From Astropecten irregularis (Eukaryota; Echinodermata; Asteroidea; Paxillosida; Astropectinidae), in the NCBI GenBank assembly GCA_963971285.1, contig OZ020252.1, positions 8,531,662 through 8,595,661 on the forward strand: DNA of 64,000 bases, given 5' to 3'. Shown one piece after another: positions 47,108 through 59,288 of this stretch (positions are counted from its first letter, which is position 1; each line of letters begins with the position of its first letter). The notes below the pieces were generated by a model. That model was not told the origin of the DNA and made no database searches. It worked only from the letters and a program-made list of their open reading frames with translations. A program made the position numbers and the translations under genes.

Positions 47108-47319
47108 AGGGCCAATTTCATAGAGCTCCTTAGGTACCAAAATTTGCTTTGTGAATAAAAACCTTGGTAAATAAAATCAGTAGGTCCTATACCAATAAAA
47201 AACTCCTCGTGAATGTTATGATCACTCAGTAAACAAAGGCCAAATACAAGTCAAAAGCAGAAAACATCACATGAAAATTTGGTTGGTAATCCTGTTTGAT
47301 CAAGGAAGACTTTTCATGC
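47108..47319. mobile_element. Foldback F3, left part, split by a TTAA element
   Basis: It begins GGGCCAATTTCATAGAGCTC and runs to TTTTCATGC, where the family 1 element enters; only GCAACTGTG remains beyond it. Confidence 0.8.
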
Positions 47320-47682
47320 TTAAAGGCAGTATCATACTTTGGTAAGAAACCGAAACAGAAATTTTCACAGATTTACTTTTAACTTACAGGATATGAAGAT
47401 GGTGGTGGCTGAAACATGCAAATGTTTCCACCTGAAATGGTGTATTTATCCAGAAATTAGTAAAACGACTGAAAATCTTTTTGATCTTTTAAAAGATCAA
47501 AAATAAAAGATATCCAGAAAAGACTTGAGTAATACTGTGGCTGTTTTCCACTGTTTTCTCAAAGAGTGGGCACCGTATGGGACTGAAAATTTCACAGATG
47601 ACTTTTACTGTATCTTCCTTGAAATTTTTGCCCATAAATCTGTATTTCTTTGATAAAAACCAAAGTATGATACTACCTTTAA
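47320..47682 (-). mobile_element. TTAA family 1 inserted into a foldback element
   Basis: A full copy flanked by TTAA on each side. The left flank TTTTCATGC and right flank GCAA are the two halves of the ATGCTTAAGCAAA site found intact in other foldback copies, so the empty site had one TTAA. This is the clearest target-duplication evidence in the window. Confidence 0.9.
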
Positions 47683-48337
47683 GCAACTGTGCAACTGACA
47701 CTTGCATATACTTAATTTTGTACCAATATGGTCAGCTCAAAATATATCTTATATTCCTCAAACCAATACAGTATTCAGATTTTTTTTTATCATCCAAAAA
47801 TACCAACATTTGTGACACGTTTGTGACACATATCCAAAAATCACCTGTAACTTCCAGTCATAAATGTACCACATGTGAGTGGAATTCAAAACTGTTCACT
47901 TTGCCATGACTCTCTCATCAGTAGCAAACTTCAAACAATATCATAGTATTTTATTTCAAAACAAAATGGCAGAGGGGAAAATTCCATCAGCATATGGCGA
48001 CAGAAATCATAAAAAATGTATTTCCCAGTAATCCATTCATTCTCACATGACAATTTTCAAAAAAAAAATTCGAAATCCCAAATGACTCACAATGATGATG
48101 ATGACTCATCGGTACAAATTGTGACAGATTATCGACCAATTTTTTTTTTATACGTACTGTCCCTCGATATAAAGCCACTTTTGCAAATTAAGTCGGAAGA
48201 ATGCTTAATGCATGGACTTAAGAGATCATGTGCAATCCAGGGTTAAGGACACTGTTGCTGGATCACATGATTAGGGATGAGGCACTCGGCAAGGTGACAC
48301 TGGAGAGAAATCGGCCTACACTGCACTTAATTCACCG

Positions 48338-48700
48338 TTAAAGGTAGTATCACATTGGTTTTTATCAAAGAAATACAGATTCATGGGCACAAATATCAAG
48401 GAAGATACAGTAACATTCATCTGTGAAAATGTCAGTCCCATACGGTGCCGGCCACTTTTTGAGAAAAAAAAAGAAAAAAAGGCCATAGTATTTCTTAAGT
48501 CTTTTCTCTTTTATTTTTGATCTTTTAAAAGCGGCAAAAAGATTTCCAGTCGTTGTTTTACTCTTTTCTGGACAAATACAGCATTACAGGCGGAAACATT
48601 TTAATGGTATGTTTCTACCACCACCATCTTCACACCCTGTAAGTTATACGTAAATCTGTGAACATTTCTGTTTTGGTTTCTTACCAAAGTATACCTTTAA
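48338..48700 (+). mobile_element. TTAA family 1, full copy
   Basis: TTAA-flanked, with left end AGGTAGTATCACATTGG and right end ACCAAAGTATACC. Small deletions have shortened both inverted ends. Confidence 0.82.
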
Positions 48701-50470
48701 ACAGCCAAATTGACGGGTGCCAGACTAATTAAGAAATGTACCCCTCACTTCATGGCACAAGTACAGCGATGTTGGGACTTGGTTGCATCCAAAAAGGTGA
48801 GGACCGGGCCAGGTTCCATCAATTTTTTGTTTGCTTTACAAGAAATTCCACATATAGGGCTCAGCAAATGCTTTCATAAAAAGATTTTGCGGGTATACAA
48901 AGTAACAAGCTCTATCGACTGTGTTGGACCTATTTACTGGTTTCAACCCATAAAGGCACCATCAGTTTGAGGTTTCTGTGTAAGAGAGCTGATGCCTCAT
49001 ATTCACATGGTATTCAGTCTAGAATTCATATTTCATATATGTGCACGTGCACTGCAATTGAGTCAGGGTACAAGACGTGTAAATTGAACATGTAAAGTGG
49101 GGGGGGGGGACTTTTTTCATAAAACTTAAAAGCCATGCAACATCATAAAAGTTTGATGAGCTTGTCTTCTCTGCACGCTGTCTGAGTGCATCGACCATGT
49201 AGAGGTACACCAGATGTCGATTTCAACAAACTCATCGTAAACTTACTATCAATCGTAGGAGTTATGATGCATTGAAGCCACTAGGATACGATAGGTTATC
49301 CTTCGTTACTCAAGTTAGGGCTTTGAGAAATCGACTCCAAGCTATCTAACAACTGATTTCCTAAAAAACTTTAATTCAAAGACATGATTACCACCAAAGT
49401 TTTCATGACTTTTGTGATGTTTACTGCTTTTGACTTGTATTCGGCCATTATTTGCTGAGCATAACATTCACAAGGAGTTATATGGCTGGCATACTGATTT
49501 TATTTACCAAGGTTTTTTATGCTTAAGCAAATTTTGGTGCTTAAGCAGCTCTATGAAATTGGCCTCCGATGATTTGCCATGATTCTCTCAGTGAATTGTG
49601 ATTTTTGAAATAAGACATGAATAAAATGCATAGATACCTTACAAGCACAAAGAGTGCAGACTTCAAAGCTCAATGTGTCCAGAGAATGCTGGCACAATTA
49701 GCCAAATACATCCACTCGATCGAGTCCACAGGTTTTCCAGAAATAGAAAATTCATGTTTCCTAAAAGAAAAGAGAGACAAATTAAGTTGTTAATTTTAAT
49801 CCTTGAAATTTGAAATTTCCAGAGATGTGAAATTTTGACTTCACAAAAAAAAATGTTGAAAATGCAACCATAAAAAGTAACATATTTTAAAAACGTAGTG
49901 TGGGCTGGTGAATATGTACAAATTTGTATTCTAAGTTATAGCTAGGGTAAAGGCAATCCTAGCCAGTTAATCAATAGGGCTCTGTGCTCAAGACGTCACA
50001 TTCAGATGTTAAGACAAAAATGTTGCACGTTGCCCAATAAACTTACACGTAAACATCTACTTGTGAAGTTTGTCCGAACATCCGGGTAACTATAGATGTC
50101 GATATACAGGCATATTCTGTAAAAAGCTCGAGCGCGGAGCCCTATTTATCATGTTGATCCCTAAAGGAACATTTTAAAAATGTTGAGACAACTCATCTAT
50201 TTTTAAGAAGTAGCATTTATCCTCCGTAGCTGAAGAATTTCCCACTCTCAGTTCCAGTGACACGCCCACTGGCCACACCACCCCTAAGATTACAAGGTTG
50301 AATACATCTGTAATTACACAAACCACACAAACACATGGTGCTTGCATTAAAAAATATGCAGGTATTGTTTCTATAAAAGGGCGAATGATCTGCCTCACCA
50401 GTATAATGAATGGCCAATCACCAGGTGTCATATTGTGTCTGCGACAGCTGTTCTGAAGTGTCATCCTGTC
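48700..50470. other. Region without a supported gene
   Basis: One short splice-like open stretch on minus at 49650-49700 (HSLDTLSFEVCTLC, then gtaagg) was seen; it is too weak to call an exon. Remainder is foldback remnants and AT-rich DNA. Confidence 0.4.
49395..49567. mobile_element. Foldback F3, right fragment
   Basis: It carries GCTTTTGACTTGTATTCGGC, CATAACATTCACAAGG and the terminus GCTCTATGAAATTGGCC. The left end is lost in a different foldback (49215-49345) with CGATTTCA/GAAATCG ends. Confidence 0.7.
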
Positions 50471-50473
50471 AAC

Positions 50474-50996
50474 TTAAAGGTACAATACATGATTGGTAAA
50501 GGTCACAGGATAGCACTCATACTTGGTCTGATCAAACATGTACATGAAATAATAAACCTGTGAAAATTTGAGCTCAATCGGACATCTGAGTCACGAGAAA
50601 ATAGCGAAAAACCCAACTCAATTTTTCTTATAAAACATGAAGAATGGTTTTGATCTTACCCTGAGATCAAAACTGTTTTCGGTCTTTGTTTGACTAATTT
50701 CTGGATAAATACACCATTTCAGGTGAAAATGTTTTAGCAATATGTTTCTATACCAGCACCATCTTAATACCTTGAGTGACAGGGGACTAAAACAACTCAA
50801 GTGAGGGTGTCCTTTATGTTTGTTACAAAAATCGTTCGGATGAACGATCTTTGGAAAAGACACTAAATTTTGATGAACCAAGATTTCCCATGGTGACTGT
50901 TTGCACTGTTTACGAACTATTAAGTCCATTTTCTGTTTCAAACTCATTTAATTGTTTGGAGGCCTTGCAAATCCTATAGGCCTATGCTCCGTTTAA
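50474..50996 (+). mobile_element. TTAA element family 2, full copy
   Basis: TTAA-flanked, 523 bp. The left end is AGGTACAATACATGATTGG. The right end, read inward from the other side, is AAACGGAGCATAGG then GGATTTGCAAGGCC; beyond TTAAA the ends are not inverted repeats. The centre (CTGGATAAATACACCATTTC, GTATGTTTCTA, CAGCACCATCTT) is shared with family 1. There is no coding capacity. Confidence 0.82.
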
Positions 50997-51907
50997 TATG
51001 ACATTGAAAATTTCTACGACTGTCCCTAGTTCCAACGAACAGACAGATGAGGTCTTCAGTATTGGGAAGTAGGGGAAGGCCAGAACCCTGGACAGCCTAA
51101 GTCTGTTCCAGGGGGCCAGTTTTATAGCTCTACTTAACAGCCAGCCGATGTTCATGCAAAACCATACCAGTAAAAATTTGCTTCGCTTGTTTTAATAGCA
51201 TATTTCAGAAATTGGCAAGTTTGCACATTAATTCTATACCATGGATCATTCTGCATGGTATATCATCACTCATTTGTCACTATGTGCCATCATTGCATGG
51301 AAGTTTGCAATGCCTGTTTTTTCCACAGCATCACAATTACAAAATCATGTAATGAAATAGAAATGGCACAGTAAGACCATGTCCCAAATCTGTGGCTGTG
51401 ACTGAAAATTACACACGCACCTATGGCAGCCACTAGCCAGCGACTGCAGCCATTTCCATAGACTCGTGTGTAATTTGCGGCCACAGCCAGAGATTTGGCT
51501 CACGGCCTATCTTTATAGTCTCAACCATAAAGCATTCCTATAATGTAATCGACCCAAGCACATTGCACATGGTTACCAAGACAATATCTCAATTTAGCAT
51601 CGACCATGCATTATCCTCTCCCAAGTATCCCAACTAAACTGAAATCTTCGGACTTGTTCCGACAGTGGTTGCCCCAGACCAGAAGCTCTAGTGTGCAATA
51701 TCAATTAAGAAACTCAAATAACCTCTCTGTAGTCAAATGCAATACAAACAGATATAAACATAGCCCAATACCTTATTTTGTTCGTATTCTTAATCATTCA
51801 TAGCTTCTTATGCTGACATGTTTCAAATTATGTCTTTGTGTGTATAATCGTTTCCACTTTTTTGTTATATATCATATCTTTTTACATGTTTGTGTTTTAT
51901 ATACATG

Positions 51908-52277
51908 TTAAAGGTAGTATCATACTTTGGTTTTTGTCAAAGAAATACAGATTTATGGGCAAAAATATCAAGGAAGATACAGTCACAGTCATCTGTGAAA
52001 ATTTCAGCCCCATACGGTGCCCACTTTTTGAGAAAGTCGTGAAAAACGGCCACAGTATTTCTTAAGTCTTTTCTCTTTTATTTTTGATCTTTTAAAAGAT
52101 CAAAAAGATTTTCGGTCGTTGTTTTACTAATTTCTGGATAAATTCACCATTTCAGGCGGAACAATTTTAACGGTATGTTTCTACCACCACCATCTTCATA
52201 CCCTGTAAGTTATACGTAAATCTGTGAACATTTCTGTTTTGGTGTCTTACCAAAGTATGATACTACAGTACCTTTAA
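51908..52277 (+). mobile_element. TTAA element family 1, reference copy
   Basis: A complete copy with inverted ends AGGTAGTATCATACTTTGG and CCAAAGTATGATACTAC, flanked by TTAA on both sides. The centre has a TTTTGATCTTTTAAAAGATCAAAA-type palindrome and a block containing CTGGATAAAT and CCATTTCAGG. TTAA duplication suggests piggyBac-type mobilisation, though the first bases inside the ends (AGG) are not typical. About 365 bp; no transposase. Confidence 0.85.
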
Positions 52278-52279
52278 GT

Positions 52280-53190
52280 AAATTGTTTTACTCCAATTTT
52301 TGTAATTTTGTTTTCTATCTGTACACAATGTAGCAATTTAGCCTTTTGGCTACAATGCATTGTGGTTTTTTTTTTTGGTTTTTTTACAATAAACCAAAAT
52401 AATAATAACAGTGATACATGTACTCCCACAGTGTGACACCACGAATAATTAACAATCAAGCCTAAAAAAGGAGCAAAACATAAGCCTTTTTTGAAAAGTT
52501 ATTGCTGATTATTGTTTTTATTGCACTGATAGAATCCTACATGATATTGCAGTGGTGGTTGGCTGGCATGGATATTATACACTATAGGTTATCTTCTTCA
52601 CTTCGGTAGAACTACAATATTATTTGCTATCAATTGACATAAACATATTACTGATCACTATTTTTATGATATACTTCATTCCCCAAAATGCATTTGCCGT
52701 ATATACTCGTTACTTCCTCATCTTTCATGCTTTCATTTTCTCCGTCCTCTCAGCAATACGTCAATTTGTCATTACACGTTAATCAATGCTAGGGTGTATA
52801 TTATATTTTCTAAGTCTTGACGTGCAGCTGTGCATGATGGGATTACAAAGGGCAGCATAGGTGCAGTCTAGACATTATATGGATGAGTTCAGGGTCGGAG
52901 CTGGGGACGTGTGATGTCCGTGGAGTCACAATCTTCTTTGCTTTCTTAATCCTTTGATGCATCCAAACGTAATAATACTTCACAGCTATAGGTATAACGT
53001 ACATGTACACACTCAAAAATAAATTTGTGTTTTCCAAGCCCTGTCAGCTAGTCTGTCGACCTAATGTTTTCAGTAAATAAAAGTACGATTGGGAGTTTCT
53101 TTGCTCGCAGGTTTAGAAACAAAGTTTTTAAGCAGTAAAATAAAGGGGAAGAACACAAACTATAATCAAGTATCCCATTTTACCAATGTT
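52280..53190. other. AT-rich region with nothing recognised
   Basis: Short frames only; T-rich run at 52364-52386. Confidence 0.45.
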
Positions 53191-53552
53191 TTAAAGGGCA
53201 TGTACAATTAAAATGGGTAAAGGTGTCAGAGCAGCTGCTGCAGGCTGTTCATAATTTGATTTGTCATGGAATAAAAACAAACCTGTGAAATTTTCACCTC
53301 AATTGATCATTGGAAACAGTAGAAAACAGCGAAAAACCATTGCCACTGTGTGTTGGAATAGCTCAGTACTCATTTTAGATCTTGCCAAGGTCAAATATAT
53401 TTTGGTGTTACTCTTTTCTGGATAAATACAGCATTTCAGGCAGAAAATGTTTCACAATATGTGTCTACCAGTTTACAGTTTACATACCCCATTTATAGGT
53501 AAATCTGTGAACATTTCTGTTTTGGTTTGTTACCAATGTTGTACATGCCTTA
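53190..53552 (+). mobile_element. Element related to TTAA family 1 with different ends
   Basis: The ends read AAAGGGCATGTACAAT and TTGTACATGCC. The interior shares the CTGGATAAATACAGCATTTC and GTGAACATTTCTGTTTTGG blocks with family 1. Termini have changed while the core persisted. Confidence 0.6.
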
Positions 53553-53559
53553 CTACTGT

Positions 53560-54530
53560 AGTAAATAAATATTATTTGTTGTCTGACATCTGTTTGTATC
53601 CCATAATAAATTACATGGATCAAAATAAAGGACACCATTCCTGAAATGATATCATGTGTATTGGGTCTACCAAGGATACGGTCCATCTACATTACTGGCA
53701 TGACTGGGGGACATTATAACAAACCTCATAGTGAAATCAACCAAAATTATTACCAGAAGAAACAAAAATATCCCAACCTAATAGCCATCATTATTTGCAC
53801 ATATCTTACCAGAAACACAACCTTTATTTGGCTTGGCCTTGGAAGATATTTTATGATGGTATTTGATACTCAATAATAATAATTATAGGTCTATAATAAA
53901 GCAGATATTTCTAGAAGCTAACCGTACCTCTGTACACAGCGACACTGTATAAAGAATGAAATTAAAGTGTGGTAGTTTGAAATTCAATTAATCCTTAAAA
54001 AAAGAACAAGTTAAAATTAAAGTAATTGAAAACGATGCATTTACCAAAGAGAAAATGGTGCATATATATACTTATATATCATTAAAATGAAAAGAGGCAA
54101 AATGAAATAATAAAAAGTTAATATATTTTTCACGCATAACGTTACACGGAATAATTTTTCAATAATTACAACAATACAATTCATTCGTATTTTGTACATA
54201 CACTTTCCAAACATCCCATCTGTTTGATACACATACAAAGTTTCTTTTCATCATTCCAACTTTTTCAGCCATCCAGTAAAACAATTAAATCACTTCTTTT
54301 CTAAAGATCAAAAACCAAATTTAAATGTTCTCAAAAAATAAACGTTACTTGGAAACCATCTCAACTCACACAAATAAAACACACTAAAAGAAGCATTCAG
54401 CCTTTTACAGGAACCGAGACCGACACAAGGCTCTACCTCAAATGAACTGCCACTGGTTCGGTGGTCAGGTTCCATGACAAGAGAGCCCTCTACTGACAGT
54501 TTTGAGCAAAGTATGTTATTCATCCTGGGG
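53560..54530. other. AT-rich region with nothing recognised
   Basis: No splice-flanked open frame or repeat terminus could be made out. Confidence 0.45.
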
Positions 54531-54531
54531 T

Positions 54532-54832
54532 CGATTTCACGACGCCCTACGATCGATCGTAACTCGAGTTACAGGGGATAACCAATCGTAGGCGGCCTAT
54601 TCTTCGTAGGGCTGCAAAGCATGAGTTGTCGATTTCACAAAGATTTGCGATTCATCTTTTAGATGAGTTGTTCATGTTTCCATAGCAGCTAGTCTTGTGA
54701 CATCACACTTTGCTTAGCAATTAAGATTGATACGCATGCTGCGATCTGTCTTAGCCTTTTTGTGAAATCGAGCCCAGAAGTCCTACGATTGGTAGTACCG
54801 TAAGTTACGATGAGTTTGGTGAAATCGACTCC
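54532..54832. repeat. Foldback with GGGGTCGATTTCAC ends
   Basis: Ends GGGGTCGATTTCACGA and GGTGAAATCGACTCC; internal ACGATCGATCGTAACTCG. A degenerate relative at 49215-49345 has CGATTTCAACAAACTCATCG and GAGAAATCGACTCC. Confidence 0.75.
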
Positions 54833-54942
54833 AGGGCTAAAATTCACACAACTGCAAGTCATCATCAAACACACACATACAGTGCGGAGAGTCAATTCAG
54901 ATCACAATATGATTCTGTTTCAACTGGGGAACGGTTACTGTA

Positions 54943-55443
54943 AGGGGCCGTCCATAAAGTATGTACGCACGAAATGCCGACTTTTTTGACCCCCCCTCCC
55001 CCCTGTACGCATGGCGTACGTATTGGTCCCAATCCCCCCTCCCCCCCTGTACGCATACGCATTCCACATTAGGTTTTCACTTTTCGTAGTGCCTTGCTTT
55101 AGCATCATTAAAATGTCAAAATAATCGGGGCCGGTACCGTTATTGGGACGTCACTTTCAAATTCTGTGATAAATGACTAAAGTGTAAAAGTTTTTTATAC
55201 ATTTATAAACGTAATTTACTCTTTTTTATTATGTTGAATAAGAAAAAAAGGAAAAAACAAAACAATCCCGGTGCTTTTTTCTCGTTTTTCCCCACCTCTT
55301 TTCGCGCGAAATGATTATGCAAATTTTTTGTTTGCGTACGGTACGCATTGGCCTGAACCCCCCTCCCCCCTGTACGCATGGCGTACACATCGGTAACAAC
55401 CCCCCTCCCCCCTTCGTGCGTACATACTTTATGGACGGCCCCT
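54943..55443. mobile_element. Foldback with GGGGCCGTCCATAAAGT ends
   Basis: Inverted ends AGGGGCCGTCCATAAAGTAT and ATACTTTATGGACGGCCCCT. Inside, four CCTCCCCCC(T)GTACGCAT blocks recur on both arms. 501 bp, no coding potential. Confidence 0.85.
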
Positions 55444-55787
55444 ATATCGCTTGCATGTGTACATACGGTACATATCCGTGCAGCTACATGTAGCTGGCTC
55501 AGTACATACGGGGAGGCTGGTGTACAGGTAAAAGAAAAGGCTCCGTTATGTGACGTCACAAAATCACACAGATATGTCTGCTGCCCCCACTGACGAAATT
55601 CAGACAATTTCAATTTTGGGGTAGCTTGCAGGTTGAGCATGTTGAGAGAAAAATCATCAAAAAAGACTCTCTTTCTGTGTTCAGTGTGAGATAAATATTT
55701 TTTTTTCTCATGTCAAGTAATTTAATGATTATAGTTCTAAAAAATAAAGCGAGGTTTGTTGAGTTTATTTCGGACGAATCCTGCAGA

Positions 55788-55890
55788 TCCGGATCCCATT
55801 TTTCGGATCCACCTCCTATGCAGGGTATGCTAAAATGGGATCCGGATCCGAAGGATTCATGATCCTTTGCGTGAAACAAACAGGCCCCAA
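55788..55890. repeat. Partial relative of the 1718 foldback
   Basis: It shares CAGATCCGGATCCCATTTT and the AACAAACAGGCCCC terminus, plus an internal GGATCCGGATCC palindrome. The left terminus is not kept. Confidence 0.6.
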
Positions 55891-56206
55891 GTTCACTACG
55901 AGGACAAGTTTATTTTCCGTGATCTGTGCCCGGCAAATTCACGATAAAATTACTCCTTTCTCCTTTTTCAGCAGCAGTTCTCAACAGTGTTCACTCTGAA
56001 TTGCTTTCCGCGAGATAAAACAAACAACATGACTTTTTTATAACAGCCATAGGCAACAGGAAAAAGAAAATTGTAGCCTACGTGTCTGTTAGTGAACGCC
56101 CGTGAGCATTTGACTCTTCCCCTCCTGCACATGTCCCTTGCCGCAGTATTTTCAACCAAAAAAGAAAATGTGCGGGACATTGCCAGACATCATTAGCTGA
56201 CTGCAT

Positions 56207-56570
56207 TTAAAGGTAGTATCATACTTTGGTAGCATACTGAAACAGACATTTTCACAGATTTACCTATGACTTTCAGGGTATGGAGATGATGGTGGTAGAA
56301 ACAAACCATAAACATTTTTCTGCCTGAAATGCTGTATGAGAAATGAGTAAAACCAGTGATAACCAACATTATTTGAGATCTTTTAAAGATCAAAAATAAA
56401 AGAGAAAAGACTTAAGAAATACTGTGGCCCTTTTTTCACGGTTTTCTAAACTTGTGGGCACCGTATGGGACTGAAATTTTCACAGATGACTGTTACTGTA
56501 TCTTCCTTGATATTTTTGCCCATGAATCTGTATTTCTGTGACAAAAACCAAAGTATGATACTACCTTTAA
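56207..56570 (-). mobile_element. TTAA family 1, full copy (reverse)
   Basis: TTAA flanks and well-kept inverted ends; the body is reversed relative to the 51908 copy. Confidence 0.85.
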
Positions 56571-56574
56571 GCCA

Positions 56575-58480
56575 GCAGATCAAAGATTTGAATGCTCTGA
56601 CAATTATCAAATTTAAACAAAACCTACAGAATTGTCTCAAAATTTTAGAAAACAACAGGAATGAAAACCATTTTACACGATTTATAAAGCTCTCTTTTGA
56701 TATCAGTTTCCATGTTTATAATCAGTACTGATTTCCGTAAGATCTTTAAAAGATCTTTAAACCACTGTGCTGGGTTATTGCTCGATCCTGCGATGACTGT
56801 CCAAAAGAACTGCAAATTCAGTTACTGCCTAGTTTTGTCCATCCTCTGTAGTACAAAGGTAACAGACTTACATCCAACCCCAACGCCTTTTAGCACTTTC
56901 TATCCTTTTGAAAGAAAACAAAATCCATTCTATATTCTACCTTGACACGAACCCTGCGTCCCGGTGACAAGAGTTGGTTGTCAATAGCGGCATCTCCTTG
57001 TCAAAACTGCAGGAGGAGAATAGCAGGGTACCGGTGATAACGCTACCAGTAGGACCAGGGGGTACTTTAATTATGAAGAGGGGTCTGAATAAGTGAAGTG
57101 TGTTCACCACTGAGCCTCGCTCAGCGAAATCAAGATTGACCTCGACATGGCGTCATCATTCTCGCCCTTATTGTGAGGCGACTAAAAGCACGCGACCCAA
57201 TTTCACCGGTAGAGGTTGATGATTTTTAATAACAGGAAATATTACTGTGCACATTTCTTTTATGCTAAGAAATATGACAGTCTGCCGGTCGAGGACCAGT
57301 CGTAAGCAATATGAAATAGCATGGCATTTTGGTTGGGAACCAGCACATTTGCTGAGCAAAACTTTACAAACTTCCGGGCGCAAACAGCTTTCTGTGTGTT
57401 TGATTGTATTTTGTACCAATGATATCAGCTGGTGCAATTTTGAAGGTTTTCAAATGCTTTTTAATTTTCCCAAAGGTAGAATTTCAATGCATTTCATAAA
57501 CTGTAAGCTAACAGACTCTAAGCAATGATGTTTTTGATCCACACATAATGTAAGCTTATACCCTAATAGGATATAATACACCGTAACTCCATTCTGGTTT
57601 TAGATTTCCCTAATTCTGCCATTTCACATGTCATTTTCTGATCTTTATAGAATTATTTGATGTCCATCCATATACATCCATATTACTCACTAACAATGTG
57701 CGATGGACCTTTTCTGTACAAAGTCTGTACTTAAAAGCCTGCATTAAAGTTGCATTGCTGTGTTTTTGGCTTTTTGTTTCTGTTTTTTTTTGCGTTGTTT
57801 TTCAAATTTTAGGAGTTGATAAAAGAATTTATGCCAAACATTCTTTGATAAAAAAAAATACTGAATCATTTTATGGTCACCTAGATACACATGCTAAAAC
57901 TTTTTGCTTTTAAAAAACGAATTCAGGCAACAAACATCTCATCCCAATTTGCTAAAAAAATTGGAGCATCACTCAAAATGATTTGTAGCATGATTCACTG
58001 TTTTGGCCTTAACATTTTTAGTGAAAAGTGCTGACAGTGCAGCTTTTAAGGCGACATGAAGCTGTCAAAAATGATTACAATGAAGCAGGTGGTGGGGACG
58101 TCATCTCCTGACAGGCCGCGGATTAAATGACAACGTCTGATTTTAACTTCATAAATCAAATTTTAAAAGCTGCACAAACAAGTCTAAATATTGAAACAGT
58201 AGAAAACACAAGCTCAAATAAAATGCTTTATAGGTAGTTTCTCTAAGCGGTTCTAAAAATGAAGTTAGTGCTAGACATGTTCGTCACGTAATTATACTGG
58301 TCCAAATTATTTCAAATGTTCTCTATCTTTATTCCATTCCGCATGTCTTAAATTTTGCAAAGATGTCCGCTGCCTTTCCAACTGCTTATGAATATATGCA
58401 TTTCCAAATACTACTGACAACTTAAGAAATTGTGTACATGACAAACAATGGTACAGTACAGTATATGCAAGAGGAATAGA
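56575..58480. other. Region without recognised genes
   Basis: Overlapping frames at 57168-57437 (minus) and 57247-57528 (plus) carry no known domain. The rest is AT-rich. Confidence 0.4.
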
Positions 58481-58481
58481 C

Positions 58482-58782
58482 CTTTCTCTTGTTTACAAAC
58501 ACTGGTTGGCAAGGCATGGGCGGCCAAATGTTGCAAATCATTTCGTCTTCTTGGAAGACGGCGTGACCAAATTCAACGTTTTTGTAAACTTTCCATACTA
58601 TGTGCAAAATACATACCAGCATTGCTTGTGGTGTTTCCATTACATCTAGCATTATCTTTCAATGTTTATGAAATATTGTGTACAAATTGTGGTTATTTTT
58701 TATGCCTGGCTTTGATGGCTCGCCATAGTTTCCGCCACGCTGGTTGGCAAAAACTCGGTCTGTGACGTTGCAAAAGAAAGGT
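58482..58782. repeat. Foldback with GACCTTTCT ends
   Basis: GACCTTTCTCTTG and AAAAGAAAGGTC, with CTGGTTGGCAA on both sides. The 105-aa frame across it has no recognised domain. Confidence 0.5.
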
Positions 58783-59288
58783 CAATACAGTAAAAGTCTC
58801 CATGCATTAAAACAAATTATACATGTGCTTGTGTTTCACTGGTACCCACTTTAAAAATCTGCATATAGGTACTAATCTAGAGGTAACCAGCTCCACATAA
58901 AAAGGGAAAAAGAAAAGCAAATGATCTAAGGCTGGGGGGTGGTTTTCTATATAATGCAACCCACATCTTTTATACATATACAGGATTGATGCATTTGGGC
59001 TAATCTTGCCGTCAACCTCTTGCACTTCTATTAAAAACAAAATAATGCCAATTCCTCACCAAATTTTACTTTAATGAGTTATTCCAGCAACTGGACAAAT
59101 GACATTTGTGGAATCATTATAAGTAAACCACTTTTTTCGGAAAGCGCTTTCTTTTCAGAGATTCCTTTCCAACTTTAGACAAACTGCAAACTCGGCTTAT
59201 GATTTATATAATATTCCAATGACAATTTTTCCCCCAAATGCATCAATATCGACACACCTCACAGAAAAATTTACAAATTCTCAGACAT
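58750..59288 (-). other. Probable sialidase 3' UTR and flank
   Basis: AT-rich sequence after the sialidase stop codon on the minus strand. An ATTAAA variant poly(A) signal can be read on the minus strand near 59070. No other coding signal is seen. Confidence 0.3.

Noticed and set aside
49640..49705. Possible first exon HSLDTLSFEVCTLC with donor gtaagg
   Set aside because: Its phase does not join to the 30712 exon without a stop, and the acceptor lacks a pyrimidine tract.
51838..52065. Open frame with MGKNIKEDTVTVICE
   Set aside because: The same peptide is readable at 12534, 44053, 47489 and 56446; it is the shadow of the TTAA family 1 element.
58448..58765. 105-aa frame with hydrophobic C-terminal half
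   Set aside because: It spans a foldback repeat and has no recognised domain or splice context.
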